Positions 30,925 through 39,168 of a DNA stretch of 64,000 bases are shown piece after piece. The notes under the pieces were generated by a model that saw only the letters and a list, made by a program, of their open reading frames with translations, was not told where the DNA came from and searched no databases. The position numbers were made by a program, and so were the translations under genes. The DNA lies in NCBI RefSeq assembly GCF_029894125.1, contig NZ_JARXYZ010000004.1, forward strand, positions 186,001-250,000, read 5' to 3'. Source of the stretch: Kitasatospora sp. MAA19. GTDB taxonomy: Bacteria; Actinomycetota; Actinomycetes; Streptomycetales; Streptomycetaceae. Positions within the stretch are counted from its first letter, which is position 1. Every line of letters starts with the position of its first letter.

Positions 30925-31724
30925 CCGATCTGAGCAAGACCCCGGCCGACGCCACCGCCACCGGCCACCCGATGGTCCGTGCCGAGAACGTCCACAAGTC
31001 CTACGGCGCCGTCCACGTGCTGAAGGGCATCGACCTGGAGGTCCGACAGGGCGAGGTGTTCTGCCTGATCGGCCCGTCCGGCTCCGGCAAGTCGACCTTC
31101 CTGCGGTGCATCAACCACCTGGAGAAGGTCAACGCCGGCCGCCTCTGGGTGGACGGCGAACTGGTCGGCTACCAGCAGAAGGGCGACAAGCTCCACGAGC
31201 TCAAGGACCGCGAGGTCGCCGTCAAGCGGCGCGACATCGGCATGGTCTTCCAGCGCTTCAACCTGTTCCCGCACATGACGGCCGTCGAGAACGTCATGGA
31301 GGCCCCGGTCCAGGTCAAGGGCGAGAGCAAGGCCGTCGCCCGGGAGCGGGCGATGAGCCTGCTGGAGCGGGTCGGCCTCGCCGACAAGGCGAGGAACTAC
31401 CCCTCCCAGCTCTCCGGCGGCCAGCAGCAGCGCGTCGCGATCGCCCGCGCGCTGGCCATGAAGCCCAAGCTGATGCTCTTCGACGAGCCCACCTCGGCGC
31501 TCGACCCCGAGCTGGTCGGCGACGTCCTGGACGTCATGCGCGGCCTCGCCGAGGAGGGCATGACCATGGTGGTCGTCACCCACGAGATGGGCTTCGCCCG
31601 CGAGGTCGGCGACGCGCTGGTGTTCATGGACGGTGGCGTGGTGGTCGAGTCCGGCAACCCCCGCGAGGTGCTCACCGACCCCCAGCACGAGCGCACCCGG
31701 GCGTTCCTCTCCAAGGTGCTGTAG
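30921..31724 (+). CDS. Polar amino-acid ABC transporter ATPase
   Basis: A 267-residue ATPase of the GlnQ/HisP type. Walker [11 protein letters not shown]-loop [12 protein letters not shown], signature LSGGQQQR, Walker [13 protein letters not shown] and H-loop [10 protein letters not shown] are all intact. The start ATGA overlaps the permease stop, so translation is coupled. It powers uptake with the preceding permease and lipoprotein. Confidence 0.95.
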   Translation: MTDLSKTPADATATGHPMVRAENVHKSYGAVHVLKGIDLEVRQGEVFCLIGPSGSGKSTFLRCINHLEKVNAGRLWVDGELVGYQQKGDKLHELKDREVAVKRRDIGMVFQRFNLFPHMTAVENVMEAPVQVKGESKAVARERAMSLLERVGLADKARNYPSQLSGGQQQRVAIARALAMKPKLMLFDEPTSALDPELVGDVLDVMRGLAEEGMTMVVVTHEMGFAREVGDALVFMDGGVVVESGNPREVLTDPQHERTRAFLSKVL

Positions 31725-31733
31725 AGCCCGTAC

Positions 31734-31776
31734 CGTCGGCGCCCGGCAGGCTGCTCCTGCCGGGCGCCGACGTTTT
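31734..31776 (+). terminator. Rho-independent terminator of the amino-acid ABC operon
   Basis: Perfect 17-bp arms (CGTCGGCGCCCGGCAGG and complement), loop CTGCT, followed directly by TTTT. One of the clearest classic terminators in the window. Confidence 0.92.
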
Positions 31777-31838
31777 CCCCACCCAGGTAATAGGCTGGAC
31801 GCAGTCAGCCCGTTACCGACCCTTCTGGAAGGACCTCC

Positions 31839-32429
31839 GTGGAGCTCGCCTCGTACGCCGATCTCGCCGTTCGGCTGGTGAACACCGAGGAGCCCGAGCG
31901 CGGCACCGACGCGCTGACGTCCGTGGACGCGGTGCGCGCCCTGTTCTCCGACTCCTCACGGGCCGCCGCACAGGCCGACGAATCCGACCTGCCCCGGCTG
32001 CGGGCGGTGCGCACCAGGCTGCGCGGGGTCTTCGAGGCCGCCGCCGAGGGCGACGAGATCCGGGGCGTCGACCTGCTGAACAGCCTGCTGATGGAGTACC
32101 CGGTCAGCCCGCTGGTCTCCGGGCACGACTTCCTGGACGACGCCGGCCGGCCGCGCTGGCACCTGCACCTGGCCGACAACTCCCCGACCGCCACCGCGCA
32201 CTTCAGCGCGGTCGCCTGCATGGGCCTGGCCGTCCACCTGACCGAGCTGGGCGCCGACCGGCTCGGCATCTGCCAGGCCGCGCCCTGCCGCAACGCCTAC
32301 CTGGACACCTCGACCAACCGCTCCCGCCGGTACTGCTCGGACCGCTGCGCGACCCGCGCCAACGTCGCCGCGTACCGGGCCCGCAAGCGCCAGGAGGCGG
32401 AGGCCGCGGCCCTCGGCGCCGCAGGGTAA
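31839..32429 (+). CDS. CGNR zinc-finger protein (ABATE domain)
   Basis: A 196-residue protein with an N-terminal alpha-helical ABATE-like domain (about 1-135) and a C-terminal CGNR zinc finger (about 145-190). Cys pairs in GICQAAPCRNAYLDTS and RRYCSDRCATRANV are the zinc ligands; the CGNR motif itself is modified to ATRAN. These proteins are predicted stress-related transcription regulators. Starts with GTG after GGAAGGACC. Lies between the amino-acid ABC operon and sodX. Confidence 0.85.
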   Translation: MELASYADLAVRLVNTEEPERGTDALTSVDAVRALFSDSSRAAAQADESDLPRLRAVRTRLRGVFEAAAEGDEIRGVDLLNSLLMEYPVSPLVSGHDFLDDAGRPRWHLHLADNSPTATAHFSAVACMGLAVHLTELGADRLGICQAAPCRNAYLDTSTNRSRRYCSDRCATRANVAAYRARKRQEAEAAALGAAG

Positions 32430-32438
32430 GCGGCGCCT

Positions 32439-32900
32439 TTAGAGCTCCTCCGCCCAGACGCCCAGGCGGCGGGCCAGGCCCGGCACCCGGGCCAGCCGGG
32501 TGGTCAGCAGCAGCCGCTCCAGCCGGCGTCCCGGCGCCAGCCAGGCCGGGCGCGGGCGCAGCCGCAGCAGCACCCGGCCGAGCACCAGTTCGTCCGGCAC
32601 CGGGCCGTAGCTGCGGCTGTCGCTGTCCACCGGCCGGTTGTCGGACAGCAGCCACCAGCCCCGGGGGCGCCGTTCGGCGGCCCGCTTCACCACCAGCAGG
32701 TCCTGCTGGAAGGGGTGCCGGAAGAGCACCACCGCGCCGGGCCGGATCGGCGCGCCGTAGCGCACCAGCAGCTGGTCGCCCTCGCGCAGGGTCGGGACCA
32801 TCGACGGGCCCGCCACGTCGACCAGCCCGAACGGCACCGCGCCGCCGCCCCGGCCCCGCCCCTGGGGTTCCGTGCCCTCCGGTTCCGTGCTCCGCGCCAC
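32439..32900 (-). CDS. sodX: Ni-superoxide dismutase maturation protease (S26 signal-peptidase like)
   Basis: A 153-residue S26-family peptidase. The catalytic Ser is in AGPSMVPTLREGD and the Lys in LLVVKRA, and SDNRPVDSDSRSYG is the conserved box E. There is no N-terminal membrane anchor, unlike ordinary signal peptidase I, which fits the cytoplasmic SodX that removes the SodN leader. It is divergent from sodN, with a shared 178-bp promoter region. The pairing of these two genes makes the assignment strong. Confidence 0.9.
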   Translation of the reverse strand: MARSTEPEGTEPQGRGRGGGAVPFGLVDVAGPSMVPTLREGDQLLVRYGAPIRPGAVVLFRHPFQQDLLVVKRAAERRPRGWWLLSDNRPVDSDSRSYGPVPDELVLGRVLLRLRPRPAWLAPGRRLERLLLTTRLARVPGLARRLGVWAEEL

Positions 32901-33078
32901 GACTCCTCCTCCCGGACCACCCGGTCCCAGTCTGCCGTACGGACCGTCACCCTGTTCGATGTCCGGAATACCCCGGTTGCGGGTCCGCCTTTTGCCCTAG
33001 GCCCACCGCCCGATCGCGAAACGGCGGGGGCGGAAGGGTAATCTCGGGCGCGGGAAGACGATCTAAGGAAGGACTCCC

Positions 33079-33474
33079 ATGTTCTCTCGTCTGTTTGCAC
33101 CGCGCGCCACCGCCCACGCCCACTGCGACCTGCCCTGCGGCGTGTACGACCCGGCGCAGGCGCGGCTCGAGGCCGAGTCGGTCAAGGCCACCCAGGAGAA
33201 GTACCAGGCCAACGAGGACCCGCACTTCCGCGCCCGCGCCATCATCATCAAGGAGCAGCGCGCCGAGGCCGTCAAGCACCACATCTCGGTGCTGTGGAGC
33301 GACTACTTCAAGGCCCCGCACTTCGAGAAGTACCCGCAGCTGCACCAGCTGGTCAACGACACCCTGAAGGCCGCCTCGGCCGCCAAGGCGTCCACCGACC
33401 CGGCCACCGGCCAGGCCCTGCTGGACCTGATCGCCGAGGTCGACAAGATCTTCTGGGAGACCAAGCAGGCCTGA
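33079..33474 (+). CDS. sodN: Nickel superoxide dismutase
   Basis: A 131-residue precursor. Removal of the first 14 residues exposes the nickel hook HCDLPCGVY, so that His1, Cys2 and Cys6 of the mature 117-residue enzyme bind nickel. The rest is the four-helix bundle of the homohexamer. It dismutates superoxide in the cytoplasm. GGAAGG lies eight bases before the ATG. In S. coelicolor sodN is expressed with nickel while sodF is repressed, and the sodN 3' end gives an antisense RNA to sodF. Confidence 0.98.
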   Translation: MFSRLFAPRATAHAHCDLPCGVYDPAQARLEAESVKATQEKYQANEDPHFRARAIIIKEQRAEAVKHHISVLWSDYFKAPHFEKYPQLHQLVNDTLKAASAAKASTDPATGQALLDLIAEVDKIFWETKQA

Positions 33475-33493
33475 GCCTGACGCGTCGCCACCC

Positions 33494-33529
33494 GACCGCC
33501 CCCGTCCGCAGCGCCGGACGGGGGCGGTC
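33494..33529 (+). terminator. Terminator of sodN
   Basis: Perfect 15-bp arms (GACCGCCCCCGTCCG and complement) with a 6-nt loop. Confidence 0.85.
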
Positions 33530-33574
33530 GTGCGTCCACGCCCGATCCCGGCCCCGGTAAGGGTTGCCTGGCCT

Positions 33575-33700
33575 GAGTGGCTGTTATGCTGCCAGGGCGT
33601 CCGAGGGGGAAGTCCGGTGTGAATCCGGCGCTGACCCGCAACGGTGAGCGCGGCCCGTCGGCCGTGCCAGCCCGATCGCCCTCGGCCGCCGACCTCCCGA
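33575..33700 (+). ncRNA. Cobalamin riboswitch controlling the ABC importer
   Basis: Contains the conserved B12-element blocks: GGGGGAAGTCCGGTG, TGAATCCGGCGCTGAC and CCGCAACGGTGAGCG in order (about 33605-33650), followed by GCCAGCCCGAT and CCGACC. The downstream genes encode a BtuCDF-like importer, so high cobalamin probably shuts off its expression. Ends are approximate. Confidence 0.9.
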
Positions 33701-33831
33701 CAACTCGCCGTGGACTGCGAGGGGATGGCGCCCGGGCCCGCGCCCGTCCGGCGCCCGCCCCCGCACACCCGCGGCCCGAGGCAAGGCGCACCCGTGGACG
33801 AGCGGAGCGAGAGAACCACCCGGAGGTGCGC

Positions 33832-34911
33832 GTGAGCACCGCACCCGTGGGCGGCGGCGCGGTGAGCCCACCCGCCCGTCGCATACCCGCCGCACCCCTC
33901 GCCGTCGGCCTGGCCGCCGCCCTGCTGCTCTCACTGGTCTGCGGGGTCGCCCTGGGCGCCGCCGGGATCGGCCTGCCCCGCGCCCTGCGGCTGCTGGCCG
34001 CCGGACTGACGGGCGGACGGCTGGAGGCGGGCGAGGCCGCTGCCTACGCGATCGTCTGGGAGATCCGGCTGCCGCGCACCGTGCTGGCCGCCGTGGTCGG
34101 CGCCGGGCTGGCCGCCACCGGGGTCGCCGTACAGGCCCTGGTGCGCAACGCGCTGGCCGATCCCTTCGTGCTCGGCGTCTCCTCCGGCGCGGCCGTCGGC
34201 GCCAACGCCGTCCTGCTGCTCGGCGCCTTCGCCTCGCTCGGGGTGTGGGCCATCTCGGTCTCCGCGTTCGGCTCCGCGCTGCTCGCCATGGTGCTGGTCT
34301 ACCTCGCGGCGCGGACCGCCTACGGGCTCACCCCGCTGCGGCTGGTGCTCACCGGCACCGCGCTCTCCTACGGCTTCTCCGCGCTCACCGCGCTGATGGT
34401 CTTCGCGGCCGCCCGCGGCGAGGCCGCCCGGGACGCCATGATGTGGCTGCTCGGCAGCCTCGGCGGCGCCACCTGGGGCTCGGTGCCGATCGCCGCCGCC
34501 ACCGTGCTGGCCGGCCTGGCGTACCTGGCCTGCGCGGCCGGCCGGCTGGACGCGCTCGCCATGGGCGACGAGACGGCCGCCTCGCTCGGCGTGGACCCGG
34601 ACCGGCTGCGCCGCGAGCTGTTCGTGGTGACCGCCGCCGTCACCGGCACGGTGGTCGCCGTCAGCGGGGCGATCGGCTTCGTCGGGCTGATGGTGCCGCA
34701 CGTGGCCCGGATGCTGGTCGGCGCCGGACACCGCCGGGTGCTGCTGGTCGCGCCGCTCGCCGGGGCGCTGCTGCTGGTCTGGGTGGACATCGTCTCGCGC
34801 ACCCTGCTGGCGCCCGCCGAACTGCCGGTCGGGGTGGTCACCGCGGTCCTCGGGGTGCCCTGCTTCCTGCTGCTGATGCGCCGGCGCGGCTACTCCTTCG
34901 GAGGCCGCTGA
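33832..34911 (+). CDS. FecCD/BtuC-type ABC permease, probably for cobalamin
   Basis: A 359-residue permease with about ten helices. LPRALRLLAAG, RLPRTVLAAVVGAGLAATGV and GAIGFVGLMVPHVARMLVG are signature segments of the FecCD/BtuC family. The GTG at 33832 is chosen because GGAGG lies five bases before it. The upstream cobalamin riboswitch and downstream ATPase and binding protein support uptake of cobalamin or a precursor. Related ferric-siderophore permeases look alike; the riboswitch decides the call. Confidence 0.93.
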   Translation: MSTAPVGGGAVSPPARRIPAAPLAVGLAAALLLSLVCGVALGAAGIGLPRALRLLAAGLTGGRLEAGEAAAYAIVWEIRLPRTVLAAVVGAGLAATGVAVQALVRNALADPFVLGVSSGAAVGANAVLLLGAFASLGVWAISVSAFGSALLAMVLVYLAARTAYGLTPLRLVLTGTALSYGFSALTALMVFAAARGEAARDAMMWLLGSLGGATWGSVPIAAATVLAGLAYLACAAGRLDALAMGDETAASLGVDPDRLRRELFVVTAAVTGTVVAVSGAIGFVGLMVPHVARMLVGAGHRRVLLVAPLAGALLLVWVDIVSRTLLAPAELPVGVVTAVLGVPCFLLLMRRRGYSFGGR

Positions 34912-35693
34912 TGGACCTCACCCTGGACTCCGTCTCGGTCGAACTGGCCGGCGCCCGGCTGGTCCACGACGTCGCCCTGGACGCCGCCGCCGGGCAGGTG
35001 GTCGGGCTGGTCGGGCCGAACGGCAGCGGCAAGTCGACCCTGCTGCGCTGCGTCTACCGGGCGCTGCGGCCCGCCACCGGGGCCGTCCGGCTGGACGGCG
35101 ACGACCTGCACGCGCTCACCGCGCGCGAGGCCGCCCGACGGGTGGCCGCGCTGCCCCAGGAACACTCCGCCGAGTTCGACTTCACGGTCGCCGAGGTGGT
35201 CGCCATGGGCCGGCTGCCGCACCGGCGCGGGCTGGGCGGCCCGGGCGCGGGCGACCACGCGCGCTGCGCGGGGGCGCTGCGCAGGGTCGGCGCCGAACAC
35301 CTGGCCGGGCGGGGCTTCCTGAGCCTGTCCGGCGGCGAGAAGCAGCGGGTGCTGATCGCCCGCGCACTGGTCCAGGAACCCCGGCTGCTGGTGCTGGACG
35401 AGCCCACCAACCACCTGGACATCGCCCACCAGTTGGACGTCCTGGCGCTGGTCCGGCAGGCCGGTCCGACGGTGCTCACCGCGCTGCACGACCTCAACCT
35501 GGCGGCCGGCCACTGCGACCTGCTGTACGTGCTGCGGGCCGGCCGGATCGTCGCCTCGGGGCCGCCCGCCGAGGTGCTCCGCACCGACCTGCTGGCCGAG
35601 GTGTTCGGCGTCCGGGCCACCCCCGTGCGGCACCCGGTGACCGGCGCCGTCCAACTCCTCTTCGACCGGATCCGGCCCACCCCCGAAGACTGA
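34911..35693 (+). CDS. ABC transporter ATPase, probably cobalamin importer
   Basis: A 260-residue ATPase of the FepC/BtuD type. Walker A GPNGSGKST, Q-loop LPQEHSAEFDFT, signature LSGGEKQR, Walker B LLVLDEPTNHLD and the H-loop TALHDLNLAA are all present. ATG shares one base with the permease stop (TGATG), so translation is coupled. It works with the permease upstream and lipoprotein downstream under the riboswitch. Confidence 0.94.
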   Translation: MDLTLDSVSVELAGARLVHDVALDAAAGQVVGLVGPNGSGKSTLLRCVYRALRPATGAVRLDGDDLHALTAREAARRVAALPQEHSAEFDFTVAEVVAMGRLPHRRGLGGPGAGDHARCAGALRRVGAEHLAGRGFLSLSGGEKQRVLIARALVQEPRLLVLDEPTNHLDIAHQLDVLALVRQAGPTVLTALHDLNLAAGHCDLLYVLRAGRIVASGPPAEVLRTDLLAEVFGVRATPVRHPVTGAVQLLFDRIRPTPED

Positions 35694-35742
35694 TCGACCC
35701 CGCAGACCGATCGACCCCGAAAGCTGTTCGACCTCGAAAGAA
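35692..35742 (+). repeat. Three 17-bp-period repeats between ATPase and binding-protein genes
   Basis: GATCGACCCCG at 35692 and 35709 and GTTCGACCTCG at 35726 repeat at exactly 17 bp. They occupy the whole intercistronic gap up to the ribosome site of the next gene. Confidence 0.7.
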
Positions 35743-35747
35743 GGCCC

Positions 35748-36743
35748 GTGCGCACCAAGGCCGTTGCCGCCACCGCCCTGCTCGCCCTCGGACTCACCGC
35801 CTGCGGCGCCGAGATCGCCCCGAGCGCCGACTCCACCGCCGCCTCCGCCCACTACCCGGTGACCGTGGAGAACTGCGGCACCAAGCTCACCTTCCCGCAG
35901 AAGCCCGCCCGGACGGTGACCAACGACGTCGGCATCACCGAGCTGATGCTCGCCCTCGGCCTCGCCGACCGGATGGCCGGCTACGTGATGCCCGACGACA
36001 AGGGCAAGGTCGACCAGGTCGCCTGGAAGGACGGCTACCGGCAGACCGGTTGGCTCTCCAGGAAGCAGATCACCAAGGAGATCGTGCTGGGCGCCAAGGC
36101 CGACCTGGTCTTCGCCGGCTGGCACTACGGCTTCGACGAGGGCAGCGGCTTCACCCCGCAGGCGCTCAAGGACCTCGGCATCGCCTCGTACGTGCTCAGC
36201 GAGTCCTGCCGCAGCGGCAAGGGCACCGAGCGCGGCGTGATGTCCCCGCTGGACGCGCTCTACACCGACCTGGCCAACCTCGGCGAGGTCTTCGACGTCC
36301 GGGACCGGGCCGACAAGCTGATCGCCGACTTCAAGGCGCAGGTCGCCGCCGTCCCGCAGCCCGGGCGCCGGCCCTCCGTGTTCCTGTACGACAGCGGGCA
36401 GGACAAGCCGTACACCGCGGGCAGGTTCGCCGCGGCCGACGAGATCATCACCAAGGCCGGCGGCACCAACGTCATGGGCGATCTGGCGGACTCCTGGGTC
36501 ACCACCGGCTGGGAGAGCGTCGTCCAGCGCGACCCCGAGGTGATCGTGATCAACGACTACGGCGAGACCGGCGCCGAGGCCAAGCGGAACTTCCTCACGT
36601 CCTTCCCGCCGCTGGCCGGCGTCTCCGCGATCAGGAACGACCGGATCTTCGTGCTGGACTACGTCGACCTGGTGGAGAGCCCGCGCAACCCGGCCGCGAT
36701 CTCCGCGCTGGCCGCCTACCTGGGCACCGTCCCCGCCCGCTGA
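35748..36743 (+). CDS. Periplasmic-type binding lipoprotein, cobalamin/siderophore family
   Basis: A 331-residue class III binding protein. A lipobox LTACGAE (about residues 16-22) follows a short signal peptide. PARTVTNDVGITELMLALGL and GAKADLVFAGWHYGF are typical of the helical-backbone metal-receptor/BtuF fold. GTG start with GAAAGAAGG upstream. It is the third gene of the riboswitch-controlled importer. No heme or iron motif is visible, and cobalamin is favoured by regulation alone. Confidence 0.88.
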   Translation: MRTKAVAATALLALGLTACGAEIAPSADSTAASAHYPVTVENCGTKLTFPQKPARTVTNDVGITELMLALGLADRMAGYVMPDDKGKVDQVAWKDGYRQTGWLSRKQITKEIVLGAKADLVFAGWHYGFDEGSGFTPQALKDLGIASYVLSESCRSGKGTERGVMSPLDALYTDLANLGEVFDVRDRADKLIADFKAQVAAVPQPGRRPSVFLYDSGQDKPYTAGRFAAADEIITKAGGTNVMGDLADSWVTTGWESVVQRDPEVIVINDYGETGAEAKRNFLTSFPPLAGVSAIRNDRIFVLDYVDLVESPRNPAAISALAAYLGTVPAR

Positions 36744-36829
36744 CCGGTCCGCCGCCCGGGCAGGCGGATCGCCGAACGGACCCCGTCCGGTCCTGGGCCG
36801 GGACGGGGCCCGCGCAGTAGGCTCGCAGC

Positions 36830-37306
36830 ATGATCCGCACCGCCGTCGTGACCGACGTTCCCGTCATCCACGCCCTGATCCGCGAGCTCGCGGACTACGA
36901 GAAGGCCCCGCACGAGGCCGTGGCCACCGAGGAACAGCTGCGCGACGCCCTGTTCGGAGCCGCCCCGGCGGTGTTCGGCCTGATCGCCGAGGACGACACC
37001 ACGGGCGAACCGGTCGGTTTCGCGATCTGGTTCCTCAACTTCTCGACCTGGCGCGGCACCCACGGGATCTACCTGGAGGACCTGTACGTCCGCCCGCAGG
37101 CCCGCGGCGGCGGCCACGGCAAGGCGCTGCTGCTGGAACTGGCGCGGATCGCCGTCGAACGCGGCTACTCCCGGATGGAGTGGTCGGTGCTTGACTGGAA
37201 CGTGCCCTCGATCAACTTCTACAAGTCCCTCGGCGCGGTGCCGATGGACGGTTGGAGCGTCTACCGGCTCACCGGCGAGGCCCTCGCCGCCGCCGGCGGC
37301 CGCTGA
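36830..37306 (+). CDS. GNAT-family N-acetyltransferase (SSAT-like)
   Basis: A 158-residue acetyltransferase. YLEDLYVRPQARGGGHGKALL (about residues 82-103, shown in part) holds the R/Q-x-x-G-x-G/A acetyl-CoA loop with an extra Gly, and WNVPSINFYKSLGA is motif B. The whole length and IYLEDLYV resemble the spermidine/thialysine acetyltransferase group. It stands alone after the cobalamin importer. The substrate, an amine or amino acid, is not determined. Confidence 0.9.
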   Translation: MIRTAVVTDVPVIHALIRELADYEKAPHEAVATEEQLRDALFGAAPAVFGLIAEDDTTGEPVGFAIWFLNFSTWRGTHGIYLEDLYVRPQARGGGHGKALLLELARIAVERGYSRMEWSVLDWNVPSINFYKSLGAVPMDGWSVYRLTGEALAAAGGR

Positions 37307-37347
37307 ACGGACCGCCTTGAACCCCTGCCACCCTGCGTCGCGATGGC

Positions 37348-37360
37348 TTACCATGAGTGA
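37348..37360. promoter_or_regulatory. BldD-like site upstream of the anti-sigma/sigH operon
   Basis: TTACCATGAGTGA fits the BldD consensus TnACnC(A/T)GnGTnA at eight of nine specified positions. It lies about 200 bp upstream of the anti-sigma start. BldD represses a sigH promoter in S. coelicolor. Confidence 0.6.
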
Positions 37361-37414
37361 CTCCCGAGCCCTGGCCGGCGTGCGGGAAGCGGTAAGGTCT
37401 CAGGCGGATACGCG

Positions 37415-37440
37415 GCGTCCGGTCGCCCTGCGAAGGGTAT
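37415..37440 (+). promoter_or_regulatory. Stress-sigma type promoter candidate
   Basis: GCGT, 16 bases, then GGGTAT fits the SigB/SigH-type consensus GNNT-N14-16-GGGTAY. It lies about 115 bp upstream of the anti-sigma start and would give autoregulation by a stress sigma factor. Confidence 0.4.
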
Positions 37441-37556
37441 GACCGGTACGTACCGCACCACCCCTCTGGACAGTTGGGGCGAAGCAGTTGAGCCAAGCAA
37501 CAGACAGTGCCGCGGCCACCGGCCCGGAAGCACAGCGCGTCACCCAGGAGGTGAGG

Positions 37557-37967
37557 GTGTCCCAGATCAACGGCGAGCCCGGAGTGCAGGACTTCGTGGA
37601 GGTCCGGCTGCCCGCGGCAGGGGCCTACCTCTCGGTCCTGCGAACAGCGACAGCCGGCCTGGCGGCGCGGCTCGACTTCACCCTCGACGAGATCGAGGAC
37701 CTGCGGATCGCGGTGGACGAAGCCTGCGCCATCCTGCTCCAGCAGGCGGTGCCCGGCTCCGTCCTGTCCTGCGAGTTCCGGCTGGTCGGCGACTCGCTGA
37801 AGGTGACCGTCGCCGCCCCGACCACCGACGGCAAGGCGCCCGAACGGGACACCTTCGCCTGGACGGTGCTCTCCGCACTGGCCGGCGAGGTCGACTCCTC
37901 GGTCGCCGAGGACAAGACCGTGTCGATCAGCCTGCACAAGAAGCGCGGCGGCCCCTCCGCCCACTAG
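37557..37967 (+). CDS. prsH: RsbW-like anti-sigma factor of SigH (PrsH type)
   Basis: A 136-residue RsbW-like protein that should bind and hold the sigma factor encoded next. DEIEDLRIAVDEACAILLQQ is the N-box helix, but the usual Asn that binds Mg-ATP is replaced, and no clear DxGxG G1 box is seen later. It may therefore bind sigma without being an active kinase. The GTG at 37557 is chosen because GGAGG lies five bases upstream; a TTG at 37488 would add 23 residues. From memory this matches PrsH, next to SigH, in S. coelicolor. Confidence 0.8.
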   Translation: MSQINGEPGVQDFVEVRLPAAGAYLSVLRTATAGLAARLDFTLDEIEDLRIAVDEACAILLQQAVPGSVLSCEFRLVGDSLKVTVAAPTTDGKAPERDTFAWTVLSALAGEVDSSVAEDKTVSISLHKKRGGPSAH

Positions 37968-38122
37968 GCGGGACGTCGAACAGCAGCACCGCACAAGGGC
38001 CGTCCGCCCGGCACCCGATCCGGGGCCGGGCGGACGGCGCCCGGTACCGCCCCCACGCGGTACGACCAACGAGACGATGCCGGGGCCCCGAGGCCCCGGT
38101 GCTCCCGGAACGGAACGGGGGA

Positions 38123-39121
38123 ATGGCCGTGAGTGATCTGGACCGTACCGGCCTCGCGACGGCGGGACCTGCCGTACCGACCCAGGCGAGCGTCCCTGGC
38201 CTCGCCGCCAACGACGAAGCGCACCCGAAGGACGCCCACCGGATGAGCCACCCGACCGAGCCGACGTCTGATCCGTCGCCCGCCTCCCCGCCCCCGCCCG
38301 ATCCGGCGGACGGGACCGGGGACCTGCGCGGCGCGGTGCCCACCCAGGCCCCGCACCGCTCGGGCGCCCCGGACCGGGAGGCGGCCCGCGCGCTGTTCGT
38401 CCGGCTGTCCGTGCTGCCCGAGGGCTCCCCGGAGCGCGTCGAGCTGCGCAACCAGCTGGTGCGGATGCACATCCCGCTGGTCGAGCACCTGGCCCGGCGG
38501 TTCCGCAACCGGGGCGAGCCGCTGGACGACCTGACCCAGGTCGCCACCATCGGCCTGATCAAGTCGGTGGACCGCTTCGACCACGAGCGCGGGGTCGAGT
38601 TCTCCACCTACGCCACGCCGACCATCGTCGGCGAGATCAAACGGCACTTCCGCGACAAGGGCTGGGCGGTCCGGGTGCCGCGCCGGCTCCAGGAGCTGCG
38701 GCTGTCGCTCACCACGGCGACCAGCGAGCTCTCCCAGCGGCACGGGCGCTCCCCCACGGTGCACGAGCTCGCCGAGCACCTGGGCATCTCCGAGGAGGAC
38801 GTCCTGGAGGGCCTGGAGTCCGCCAACGCGTACTCCACGCTGTCCCTGGACGTGCCGGACAGCGACGACGAGTCGCCGGCCGTGGCGGACACCCTGGGCG
38901 CCACCGACGAGGCGCTGGAGGGCGTCGAGTACCGCGAGTCGCTCAAGCCGCTGCTGGCCCAACTGCCGCCCCGGGAGCAGAAGATCCTGGTGCTGCGGTT
39001 CTTCCGGAACATGACCCAGTCGCAGATCGCCGCCGAGGTGGGGATCTCCCAGATGCACGTGTCCCGCCTGCTGGCCAGGACCCTGGCCCAGCTGCGGGAG
39101 AAGCTCCTCGTGGAGGAGTAG
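38123..39121 (+). CDS. sigH: SigH/SigB-family stress RNA polymerase sigma factor
   Basis: A 332-residue group 3 sigma factor. The first 90 residues are a low-complexity Pro/Ala/Asp extension. Region 2 contains HIPLVEHLARRFRNRGEPLDDLTQVATIGL and VEFSTYATPTIVGEIKRHFRD (shown in parts), region 3 VHELAEHLGISEEDV, and region 4 SQIAAEVGISQMHVSRLLAR. ATG at 38123 has GGGGGAA; another start at 38243 would give a shorter form. In S. coelicolor SigH exists as several length isoforms, so both may be used. It follows its anti-sigma gene and directs stress and developmental genes. Confidence 0.88.
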   Translation: MAVSDLDRTGLATAGPAVPTQASVPGLAANDEAHPKDAHRMSHPTEPTSDPSPASPPPPDPADGTGDLRGAVPTQAPHRSGAPDREAARALFVRLSVLPEGSPERVELRNQLVRMHIPLVEHLARRFRNRGEPLDDLTQVATIGLIKSVDRFDHERGVEFSTYATPTIVGEIKRHFRDKGWAVRVPRRLQELRLSLTTATSELSQRHGRSPTVHELAEHLGISEEDVLEGLESANAYSTLSLDVPDSDDESPAVADTLGATDEALEGVEYRESLKPLLAQLPPREQKILVLRFFRNMTQSQIAAEVGISQMHVSRLLARTLAQLREKLLVEE

Positions 39122-39168
39122 GACCGACGGCCGCCGAACCGGCGGCCGGTCCCGGCGGCCCTGTGTGC

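Larger units (their letters stand above)
33475..33831 (+). other. Intergenic region with sodN terminator and cobalamin riboswitch
   Basis: This 357-bp gap is fully explained by the sodN terminator (33494-33529), the riboswitch (about 33575-33700) and the leader of the following transport operon. Confidence 0.8.

Noticed and set aside
32941..33078. Nur (nickel regulator) box between sodX and sodN
   Set aside because: Two TTGC half-sites are present, but spacing and orientation do not fit the Nur consensus.
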